DNA of 64,000 nucleotides from Bradyrhizobium septentrionale (GTDB lineage Bacteria > Pseudomonadota > Alphaproteobacteria > Rhizobiales > Xanthobacteraceae): positions 2,932,501-2,996,500 of the forward strand of contig NZ_CP088285.1 in NCBI RefSeq assembly GCF_011516645.4, given 5' to 3'. Position numbers and translations under genes: made by a program. This document shows, one piece after another, positions 47,263 to 54,607 of this stretch (its first letter is position 1; the number at the start of each line of letters is the position of its first letter). A model generated the notes under the pieces. That model was not told where the DNA came from. It saw only the letters and a list, made by a program, of their open reading frames with translations, and did not search any database.

Positions 47263-47494
47263 GGATATACGAGAGATGGCATTGACGTCCGAAGCCGGCC
47301 CTGCTTATGGTCCGCCGCCTCCAGCAATAAGGGGGGCGGAACAGGGTTCGCAGGTGTTGGCACCGCCGATACGTTGGAGTAGAAGCCCTGCCAGCTGGAC
47401 CCGGGCTAAGCCCGCATCCCACCTCAACTTCTTGACGCCGCCGCTGTAAAGCCTATTTCGCAACCTGACGGTTCATTCACCTCGGAACGTCCCA

Positions 47495-47956
47495 ATGCCG
47501 ATTACCGATTTGGTCGCACCCGAGGCGATTCTCCCGGCTTTAAAAGTCATCAGCAAGAAGCAGGCGCTGCAGGAACTTGCCGCGCGTGCGTCGGCTCTGA
47601 CCGGGCAGAACGAGCGCGCCGTCTTCGAGGTGCTGCTGCAGCGCGAGAAGCTCGGCACCACGGCGGTCGGCTATGGCGTCGCCATTCCGCACGGCAAGCT
47701 GCCCAAACTGGAGAAGCTGTTCGGCTTCTTCGCCCGCCTCGAGCGCCCGATCGATTTCGAGGCGATGGACGGCCAGCCGGTCGATCTGATCTTCCTGTTG
47801 CTGGCGCCCGAAGGCGCCGGTGCCGACCACCTCAAGGCGCTGGCACGGATCGCCCGCCTGCTGCGCGACCAGGACGTCGCCAAGAAGCTGCGTGCCTCGC
47901 GCGACGCGCAGGCGATCTACTCGGTGCTCGCACTGCCGCCGGCGAGCGCGGCGTAA
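47495..47956 (+). CDS. ptsN: PTS IIA-like nitrogen-regulatory protein EIIA-Ntr
   Basis: 153 residues. GVAIPHGKL contains the phosphorylated histidine, His66. ALQELAARASALTGQ and LIFLLLAPEGAGADHLKALARIARLL are the usual EIIA-Ntr strands and helix. It receives phosphate from NPr and EI-Ntr and, depending on phosphorylation, adjusts potassium transport, nitrogen and carbon regulators. EI-Ntr is not in the window. The 230-base spacer to hpf shows no gene and no strong hairpin. Confidence 0.95.
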   Translation: MPITDLVAPEAILPALKVISKKQALQELAARASALTGQNERAVFEVLLQREKLGTTAVGYGVAIPHGKLPKLEKLFGFFARLERPIDFEAMDGQPVDLIFLLLAPEGAGADHLKALARIARLLRDQDVAKKLRASRDAQAIYSVLALPPASAA

Positions 47957-48058
47957 TCGCGAATTTGTTTTCGCGCCACTGTCATCAGAGCATAGCCGAT
48001 GCGTCAGGCGCTGGCGCACGCCAACGCGTTGGCGATCGTTTCAGGTCTTCGCAACCCT

Positions 48059-48697
48059 TCAGCAGATCGTCGGCAGCAGACGACGGACCTCGTCGAGCAG
48101 ATCCGGAACGGCCTTCTCGTCGTTGGCGAGGTGTCTGAGCAGCGCGTTCTGGAACAGGCCGTCGAGCAACGCGTAGAGCGCGGCCGGAGAGGATGCCGGC
48201 CGCTTGCCGCCGAGCTCGGCGTAGCGCGTGGCGATGCGCCAGATCATCGCTTCCAGGCTCTTGTCGATCTCGAGCACGTCCTTGCGAAACGCCGGCTCGA
48301 ACATCGCCTGCGAGCGCATATCGTACCAGAGCCGGTGCATGCGGGCTTCGTCCCGCAACGTTGCCGCGAGCTTGGCGAGAAAACCTTCGGTCAATTCGTC
48401 GCGGCTTTGCGCCGACGTCACCACCTCGTCATAGCGCGTCACGCATTTCGCCTTGTAGTGACGGACGCAGCAGCAGATCAGGTCGAGCTTGTCGCTGAAG
48501 TAGTAGTGAAACACGCCGTGCGTGAAGGCGGAGTTCTGCGCGATCTCGCGCAGGCTGGTGCGCGCGAAGCCGAGCTCGCCGAGCGTTTCCAGCGCGGCTT
48601 CCGCAAGCTCGATGCGCCGCGCACTGAACTTCTCGTCGCGCAGCGCCTCGGCCGCCACCGCCACGCGTTGGGCCGCTCCCGTCGCTTGCCGCGCCAT
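48059..48697 (-). CDS. TetR-family transcriptional regulator
   Basis: 212 residues from ATG 48697, after AAAGGCACGAG; upstream Met codons lack a ribosome site. The TetR HTH is at about 30-75 (ETLGELGFARTSLREIAQNSAFTHGVFHYYF). The C-terminal ligand and dimerisation domain is not specific. It diverges from an operon of SDR, saccharopine-dehydrogenase-like and acyl-CoA-ligase genes, with two near-palindromic sites in between. It probably represses that operon and itself until an acyl compound binds. Confidence 0.9.
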   Translation of the reverse strand: MARQATGAAQRVAVAAEALRDEKFSARRIELAEAALETLGELGFARTSLREIAQNSAFTHGVFHYYFSDKLDLICCCVRHYKAKCVTRYDEVVTSAQSRDELTEGFLAKLAATLRDEARMHRLWYDMRSQAMFEPAFRKDVLEIDKSLEAMIWRIATRYAELGGKRPASSPAALYALLDGLFQNALLRHLANDEKAVPDLLDEVRRLLPTIC

Positions 48698-48781
48698 CTC
48701 GTGCCTTTCGTCTGACTGTTCCTTGCCGAGACTATACCGCGCGGACCGCGGCATGCTCCATCCCTTCACACACCATCCTAT

Positions 48782-48817
48782 TTGACACTTGTCAAATTCA
48801 GGCTTGACAAGTGTCAA
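48782..48817. promoter_or_regulatory. Twin palindromic operator for the TetR regulator
   Basis: TTGACACTTGTCAA (48782-48795) and its exact reverse complement TTGACAAGTGTCAA (48804-48817), eight bases apart. Each half is itself nearly palindromic, so two dimers could bind. It lies 85 bases upstream of the TetR start and about 210 bases upstream of the SDR start. Confidence 0.75.
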
Positions 48818-49026
48818 GTTACTGGACGAGGGTTGGCGCAATAATTTGGACAACCGTCAAGACGGCTGACCTAAACGACAAACAGGAGGAAATGCACCGC
48901 CGGGCGCGCCATCGCTGCGCCCCCCGACGCCGGCCGCGACCACCAATGCGCAGAGAATGCGCAAGGCCCCCGGCCCGCCGATCGCCACAGCACCGATCAA
49001 TCACCAAGCAAAGGGAGGACTACGTC

Positions 49027-49830
49027 ATGACTGCGAAGAGCCTTGAAGGCAGGAAAGCCCTGGTCACCGGCGGCGCCCGGGGGATTGGCGCGGCGATCGC
49101 GCAGGCGCTGGCACGGTCCGGCGCCGCGGTCATGATCGGCGATATTCTCGAAAGCGTCGGCAAAGACACCGCCGGCGAGATCGCCAAGGCCGGCGTGAAA
49201 ACCGGCTTCGTCAAGCTCGACGTCACCGACGACGCGCAATGGGAGCGGGCTGCCGCCGCGACGGTCGAAACCCTCGGCGGCTACGACATCCTGATCAACA
49301 ATGCCGGCATCGAGATCACCTCGCTGGTCAGCGAGATCAAGGCCGAGGACGCGCGCCGCATGTGCGACGTCAACATCGTCGGCACCGTGCTCGGCATGAA
49401 GCATGCCTTCCGCGCGATGCGGCCGGGCGGCGCCGCCGGCAAGGGCGGCGCGATCGTCAATATCGCTTCCGTTGCGGCGACGATCGCGTTCCCGAGCATC
49501 GCCGTCTACTCCGGCACCAAATCCGCGGTCGACCGCATGACGCGGGTCGCGGCGATGGAAGCCGGCAAGCTCGGCTTTGGCGTGCGCGTCAATTGCATCT
49601 ATCCCGGCCTGATCCCGACCGACATGGGCCTGCAGCTCGCCAATGACATCGTGAAGATCGGTCTGGCGCCCGACGTCAACGCCGCCGTCGGCTCGGTGGT
49701 GGAGCAGACGCCGCTCGGCAAGCTCGCCGAGGTTTCCGACATCGCCGACGCCGCGGTGTTCCTGTGCTCGAACGACGCCCGCTTCATCACCGGCATCGGC
49801 CTGCCGGTCGATGGCGGCATGGGCATGTAG
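49027..49830 (+). CDS. Short-chain dehydrogenase/reductase
   Basis: 267 residues from ATG 49027 behind GGGAGGA. Cofactor motif TGGARGIG at 14-21, NNAG at 91-94, and the catalytic Ser148, Tyr161 and Lys165 (YSGTK) are all present. An oxidoreductase on an alcohol or ketone, probably with NAD(H), given Asp39 at the end of the second strand. First gene of a three-gene operon. Confidence 0.93.
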   Translation: MTAKSLEGRKALVTGGARGIGAAIAQALARSGAAVMIGDILESVGKDTAGEIAKAGVKTGFVKLDVTDDAQWERAAAATVETLGGYDILINNAGIEITSLVSEIKAEDARRMCDVNIVGTVLGMKHAFRAMRPGGAAGKGGAIVNIASVAATIAFPSIAVYSGTKSAVDRMTRVAAMEAGKLGFGVRVNCIYPGLIPTDMGLQLANDIVKIGLAPDVNAAVGSVVEQTPLGKLAEVSDIADAAVFLCSNDARFITGIGLPVDGGMGM

Positions 49831-49866
49831 CAACAAAGCCGACAACAAGCATTTCGGAGGATCGCA

Positions 49867-50997
49867 ATGAGCGAGAAGAAGCCCGTCATCGTCTATGGCG
49901 CTTCCGGCTACACCGGCCGGCTGGTCTGCGAATATCTGCGCGAGTACAACATCCCCTTCATCGCCGCCGGCCGCAGCGCCGAGAAGCTCAACGCCGCGAT
50001 GAAGTCGAACGTGGCCGGTATCGAGACCGCCGAGTACGAGGTGGTGACGGTGCCGCACACCGCGGCCGCACTGACCGAATTGTTCAAGGGCGCCTCGGTG
50101 GTGCTCAACACCGTGGGCCCGTTCGCCAAGTTCGGCGTCGAGGTGGTGCAGGCCTGTCTGGCTGCCAAGTGCCACTACACCGACACCACGGGCGAGCAGG
50201 ACTGGCTGATCACGCTCGAGCAGGAGTTTGGCAAGAGGTTCGCCAATGCCGGCCTGCTGCTGGCGCCGGGCATCGCGCAGATGTACACCACCGGCGAGAT
50301 CGCCGCGCAGCTCTGCCTGGAGACGCCCGGCCTCGACACGCTTGATATCGCCGTGTTCTGGGGCGGGAGCCCGACCATCGCCTCGACGCAGACCATCCTG
50401 GTCAACGCCGCGATGGCCAAGGCCTACTACCTGGAGCAGAACAAGTACGTCGAGCATCAGCCCGATGCCGGCCTCTACAACCTCGCCATCCCCGGCCAGC
50501 ACGAGCTGGCGCTGGCGCTGCCCTGGGGCGGCACCTCGCATCCGGTGTGGTTCAAGCGCGATCCGCGCGTCGCCAACGTGAAGGTGCTGGGCGGCGTGTT
50601 CAACCGCGCGCTGATGCTGGGCGTGCCGCAGATCGTCGCCGCCGCGCTGGAGGCGACCAAGGACATGAACCCCGACGACCGCTACGCCGCACTGGCGCAG
50701 ACCGCAGCCGGCGTGATGAACACCATGCCACCGCGCGAGAACCCGCGCGTCAACAAGTCGATGGATTCTGTGTACGCCTCCGGCCCGCTGGGGCGCGCGC
50801 ACTGCGTCATCTACGGCAACAGCAACTACAAGCAGACCGGCATGCTGCAGGCCTATGCCGCGGCGCATCTGCTGCAGCAGCCGCCCAAGCGTGTCGGCTT
50901 CGCCTCCGGCTGCCAGGCGTTCGGCCATCACGAACTGCTCGGGCAATTGCGCAGCTTCGGGCTTGTCGGCAAGCCGGTCCTGACTGTGCACGACTGA
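49867..50997 (+). CDS. Saccharopine dehydrogenase-like NAD(P)-binding protein (trans-acting enoyl reductase type)
   Basis: 376 residues. The N-terminal Rossmann motif VIVYGASGYTGRLVCEYL and VVLNTVGPFAKFGVEVVQAC followed by HYTDTTGEQDW match the group that includes trans-acting enoyl reductases rather than true saccharopine dehydrogenases. The C-terminal half is of unknown fold. It may reduce an acyl chain or an acyl-CoA bound elsewhere. It lies 36 bases after the SDR gene in the same direction. Confidence 0.82.
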   Translation: MSEKKPVIVYGASGYTGRLVCEYLREYNIPFIAAGRSAEKLNAAMKSNVAGIETAEYEVVTVPHTAAALTELFKGASVVLNTVGPFAKFGVEVVQACLAAKCHYTDTTGEQDWLITLEQEFGKRFANAGLLLAPGIAQMYTTGEIAAQLCLETPGLDTLDIAVFWGGSPTIASTQTILVNAAMAKAYYLEQNKYVEHQPDAGLYNLAIPGQHELALALPWGGTSHPVWFKRDPRVANVKVLGGVFNRALMLGVPQIVAAALEATKDMNPDDRYAALAQTAAGVMNTMPPRENPRVNKSMDSVYASGPLGRAHCVIYGNSNYKQTGMLQAYAAAHLLQQPPKRVGFASGCQAFGHHELLGQLRSFGLVGKPVLTVHD

Positions 50998-51053
50998 GTC
51001 AATCGCGGGTGGGGCGGTCGTCCGCGCCACCCGCCTCGCGCGCGAGGCCCGCC

Positions 51054-52592
51054 ATGCGCTTCATCGATTATCTCGACAAGGGCGCCTCGCTCGGCGCCGA
51101 CGCGCCGTGTCTGACCATGGACGGACGCGACCTCAGCTATGGCGCGGTGCAAAGGCTGAGTTACCGGATCGCGCGCGGGCTCGACCGATCCGGCATTGCT
51201 CCCGGCGACAAGGTCGCGATCCTGTCAGGCAACGATCCGCTCGCCTTCGCCTGCGTATTCGGCATCTCGCGCGCCGCTGCGGTGTGGTGCCCGATCAATC
51301 CGCGCAACGAGGCGGCTGAGAACAAGTTCATCCTCGACCAGTTCGATTGCAGCCTGCTGCTGTTCCATTCGAGCTTTGCGCCGATGGTCGACGCGGTCAG
51401 GCAGGACCTGCCCAAGCTGCGCGCGCTGGTCTGTCTCGATACCGAGCTGCCGTTCGCGCCGTCGTTCGACCGCTGGCTGAGCGGTCTCGCCGACGATCCC
51501 TATGAACGCGACACGATCGATGATCTCGCGATGATCCCGGGTACCGGCGGCACCACCGGCAAGCCCAAGGGCGTGATGCTGTCGGGGCGCAACATCGAGG
51601 CGATGACCGCGCTGACCTTGATGGGTTATCCGTTCAAGGGCCGTCCGGTCTATCTCGCGCTGGCGCCGCTGACGCATGCCGCGGGAGTGCTTTGTTTTCC
51701 GATCATGGCGCTCGGCGGCCGCATCGTGATCATGCACCACCCTGATATCGGCGAGTTCCTGACGCTGATCGCGCGTTACAGCGTCACCCACACCTTCCTG
51801 CCGCCGACCGTGATCTACATGCTGCTCGATCACCCGAAGCTCGATGTGGCCGATCTCGGCTCGCTGCAATGCTTCTGGTATGGCGCGGCGCCGATCTCGG
51901 CGGCGCGGCTCGCGGAAGCCTTGCGGCGGATCGGGCCGATGGCGCAGCTGTTCGGCCAGACCGAGGCGCCGATGATGATCTCGATGATGGCGCCGGCCGA
52001 TCACTACAATCCGGACGGCACGATCGCGATGCAGCGGCTGTCGTCCGCCGGGCGGATCAGCCCGCTGGTGCAGGCCGGTATCATGGACGGCGACGGCAAG
52101 CTCTTGCCGGCCGGATCGCGCGGCGAAATCGTGGTGCGCGGCTCGCTGGTGATGGAGGGCTACTACAAGAATCCGCAGGCTACGGCGGAAGCCTCGGCGC
52201 ATGGTTGGCACCATACCGGCGACATCGGTTACATCGACGGCGATGGCTATCTCTACATCGTCGATCGCGCCAAGGACATGATCATCACCGGCGGCTTCAA
52301 CGTCTACTCGATCGAGGTCGAGAACGCGTTGCGCGCCCATGAAGCGGTGCAGGATTGTGCGGTGATCGGGTTAGCCGATGACAAATGGGGCGAGCGGATC
52401 GTCGCGGTGGTGCAGCCGCGCGCCGGCCAAACGATCGATGCAACAGCGCTGGCCGCCTTCGTCAAGCAGCAGATCGGCAGCATCAAGACGCCGAAGCAAA
52501 TCGAGGTCTGGGACGATCTTCCGCGGTCCAAGGTCGGCAAGGTGCTGAAGCCGGATATCCGCGCGCGGCTGACGGAGCGTTCAGGCAGCTAG
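51054..52592 (+). CDS. Fatty-acid/acyl-CoA ligase (ANL superfamily)
   Basis: 512 residues from ATG 51054, 56 bases after the previous stop. The P-loop GTGGTTGKPKGVM, the adenylation motif WHHTGDIGYIDGDGYLYIVDR, and the late catalytic lysine in RSKVGKVLKPD show an AMP-forming ligase. It activates a carboxylic acid to acyl-CoA through an acyl-adenylate. With the SDR and the enoyl-reductase-like gene it may degrade or modify a cyclic or branched acid. A 37-base stretch of its 3' end is repeated at 58763-58800. Confidence 0.92.
   Translation: MRFIDYLDKGASLGADAPCLTMDGRDLSYGAVQRLSYRIARGLDRSGIAPGDKVAILSGNDPLAFACVFGISRAAAVWCPINPRNEAAENKFILDQFDCSLLLFHSSFAPMVDAVRQDLPKLRALVCLDTELPFAPSFDRWLSGLADDPYERDTIDDLAMIPGTGGTTGKPKGVMLSGRNIEAMTALTLMGYPFKGRPVYLALAPLTHAAGVLCFPIMALGGRIVIMHHPDIGEFLTLIARYSVTHTFLPPTVIYMLLDHPKLDVADLGSLQCFWYGAAPISAARLAEALRRIGPMAQLFGQTEAPMMISMMAPADHYNPDGTIAMQRLSSAGRISPLVQAGIMDGDGKLLPAGSRGEIVVRGSLVMEGYYKNPQATAEASAHGWHHTGDIGYIDGDGYLYIVDRAKDMIITGGFNVYSIEVENALRAHEAVQDCAVIGLADDKWGERIVAVVQPRAGQTIDATALAAFVKQQIGSIKTPKQIEVWDDLPRSKVGKVLKPDIRARLTERSGS
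52545..52581 (+). repeat. Left copy of direct repeat flanking a 6.2-kb block
   Basis: Reads CTGAAGCCGGATATCCGC and continues to GACGGAGCGTT, inside the 3' end of the acyl-CoA ligase gene. It is identical to 58763-58800 except for one extra A in the right copy. Confidence 0.9.
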
Positions 52593-52764
52593 GGCGTTTG
52601 CGTGGTCCGGGGCGCCATGGACCTGGCGCTGTTACCGCACCAGGTTTTAAAAGCTCGCTATTTGCCGGACCTGAGCGTAGAGTCGCGTCATCACCGTCCA
52701 TCCACGGCATTCACCGGTGACTGAGGGTAACGTAGGGCTCCCGCCACAAAGATGAGGAGCATAC

Positions 52765-52863
52765 GTGTCTCGATTTCGCCTGGCCGATTGGATCGTGCCG
52801 CCGGTGATCGTCCCGTTATTTCTTCTGCTCCTGGTGGCTGCTGCGGCCGCCTTGCATGGATAA
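52765..52863 (+). CDS. Small single-span membrane peptide (32 aa)
   Basis: Starts at GTG 52765, five bases after GAGGAG, and ends at TAA 52863. Residues 10-30 form one hydrophobic helix (WIVPPVIVPLFLLLLVAAAA). The last eight bases overlap the ATG of the next gene, in another frame. The strong ribosome site and coupling to the next gene support expression, but the family is unknown. Confidence 0.55.
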   Translation: MSRFRLADWIVPPVIVPLFLLLLVAAAAALHG

Positions 52864-53053
52864 GACGACGCAGCTCCAATATCTGGTCAGCGGAAACCAT
52901 CAATTCGGTCGCGTCAACCTTGGCCGCGCCACGATCGCCGCTGCTTTGTCGAAGGCAAGGGAGCTTCTGCAGGACGGCTATATGGACGTGCGGATATGCA
53001 CGCCGCGAGGCCAGGTCCTGATGCCTGATGAGTTCGATCAGCTCGAAACGTGA
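52856..53053 (+). CDS. Small protein of unknown function (65 aa)
   Basis: 65 residues (MDKTTQLQYLVSGNHQFG...). It starts within the last codons of the 32-residue membrane peptide (ATGGATAA shared), so it is probably translated by reinitiation. The composition is ordinary for a soluble protein: a small beta-strand region, then a helix (AALSKARELLQDGY), then PRGQVLMPDEFDQLE. I do not recognise a named family. Confidence 0.55.
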   Translation: MDKTTQLQYLVSGNHQFGRVNLGRATIAAALSKARELLQDGYMDVRICTPRGQVLMPDEFDQLET

Positions 53054-53197
53054 AGAAGCGTCGGCCGATCTTCAATGGCTGCGTCGATACCTCGCCGGGC
53101 GCACGGCTCGACCGAAGGCGAGCAAGGCAATAGTCGGCGGGCAAGAAGGACAGACGATGGGATTTTTAGATTGAATATTGCCCGGAAAGGCACCTGC

Positions 53198-53446
53198 ATG
53201 AAGACGCTTGTTCTCGCCTTGGCGCTAGGCGCATTCGCGCAAGGCGCGCTCGCCGCAGAACCGAACTGCCGCGCGATCGAAAGCACGGGCGCGCGCCTCA
53301 GCTGTTACGACGCGGCATTCCCTCCGAAGCCGAAGGAGCCTGCGGCGGTCGATAACCGCACGCCGCGAGCTGAATACAAAGATCCGTTGCTTGCGGAAGA
53401 GGCTCGAATCGCGGCCAAGCTAAAGAATATCTGTCGCGGCTGCTGA
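53198..53446 (+). CDS. Exported small protein with CRAIE...RLSCYDAAF motif
   Basis: 82 residues from ATG 53198. A signal peptide (about 1-19, ALGAFAQGALAA) is followed by CRAIESTGARLSCYDAAFP, a pattern seen in many small proteobacterial periplasmic proteins, with two cysteines that may pair. Two more cysteines lie at the end (NICRGC). Function unknown. It lies between the reading-frame pair at 52.8-53.05 kb and the mannose cluster. The 220 bases after it hold no gene. Confidence 0.6.
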   Translation: MKTLVLALALGAFAQGALAAEPNCRAIESTGARLSCYDAAFPPKPKEPAAVDNRTPRAEYKDPLLAEEARIAAKLKNICRGC

Positions 53447-53668
53447 GGTCTGCGACACAGTCCGCACGAGAGCGGGAGAAAGTGCGGGCGGCCGAAGAGA
53501 GCGCAGGTTGCTATCGGGCGTCAGAGTAGCCAATTGAATAGATGACGTCACCGGATCGTTGCGACAGCGCCTGTCGCGAAGTGCGACGTCTTAGCCACGC
53601 CAAATCTTCCGAGCGGAATCGACCAACGGCTGTCGTATCGACATGCGCGTTTTGGGTCAGGACATTAG

Positions 53669-54607
53669 ATGACCGTCGAGCAAGCCTCGATACAGATCAC
53701 CCGCAAGCCGTGGGGGCGCGTCGATCTGCGTCCCTGGAGCCGCATCGACGCTTCCGCCGATCCCGTTGGAGAATTGTGGCTTGAGCGTACAGGCGAGAGC
53801 GCGCCGATTTCGGCACTCCTGTTCAAACTGCTGTTTACCAGCCAACCCCTGTCGATCCAGGTTCATCCGGATGATGAGCTTGCGCACGCCCTCGGTCTGC
53901 CGAACGGGAAAACCGAGGCCTGGTACATCCTTTCGGCCGCGCCGGGGGCGCGGGTTGCGCTGGGGCTAAAGCAACATCTTACGCTGCAGGCTTTGCGCGC
54001 AGCGATCAGGGACGGCACGATTGCCGGCTTGGCGCAATGGCATCCTGTCATGCAGGGCGACGTCATCTTCGTCCCCGCCGGCACAATCCACGCTCTCGGA
54101 GCTGATATCGTGCTCGCCGAGATCCAGCAGCGCAGCGATACGACATTCCGTTTGTTCGACTTTGGCCGGAATCGGGAGCTGCACGAGGATAGCGCCGTGG
54201 CGGCCTCGGTTGCCGGGCCACCCCCAACGCAATCGCCTCCACGACGTCTCACCGATGTCCGGAAGGTTCTCGTCGCAAGTCCGCATTTCGTTCTTGAGCG
54301 GATCGATCTTCAGGCGAATTCGCATTGGGCGCTCGATACCGACCGGGAAACCTGGATCCTTGTGATCGAAGGGAGCGGGCGCATCGGGTCGACCGCTACC
54401 TCCGTTGGGGACGCAATTTTTGCCGAAGCCGACAGCGCCGGCATCGAGGTTGGCCCGGAGGGAATGAGTATTTTGATCGCCTATCCGGGACCTGATCCAA
54501 TTGCAGCCCTGATGCAGGATTGCGCAGAACGAACGGCCAAATCTGCCGCCGCATCCGGCGCCGTGCACGCTCCGACATCAAGCCGGATCATCGAGGTACA
54601 GACATGA
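53669..54607 (+). CDS. Class I mannose-6-phosphate isomerase (phosphomannose isomerase)
   Basis: 312 residues. Zinc ligands are Gln64 and His66 (QVHPDDE), Glu83 (KTEAWYIL) and His141 (PAGTIHALG). A cupin fold typical of class I enzymes but short for the family. It interconverts fructose-6-phosphate and mannose-6-phosphate, supplying mannosyl precursors. The stop overlaps the ATG of the glycosyltransferase (ATGA), which ties mannose supply to glycosyl transfer and the GH130 enzyme downstream. Confidence 0.92.
   Translation: MTVEQASIQITRKPWGRVDLRPWSRIDASADPVGELWLERTGESAPISALLFKLLFTSQPLSIQVHPDDELAHALGLPNGKTEAWYILSAAPGARVALGLKQHLTLQALRAAIRDGTIAGLAQWHPVMQGDVIFVPAGTIHALGADIVLAEIQQRSDTTFRLFDFGRNRELHEDSAVAASVAGPPPTQSPPRRLTDVRKVLVASPHFVLERIDLQANSHWALDTDRETWILVIEGSGRIGSTATSVGDAIFAEADSAGIEVGPEGMSILIAYPGPDPIAALMQDCAERTAKSAAASGAVHAPTSSRIIEVQT

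Noticed and set aside
48997..51030. 677-residue minus-strand open frame opposite the SDR and reductase genes
   Set aside because: Overlaps two well-supported genes in antisense and lacks any family signature.
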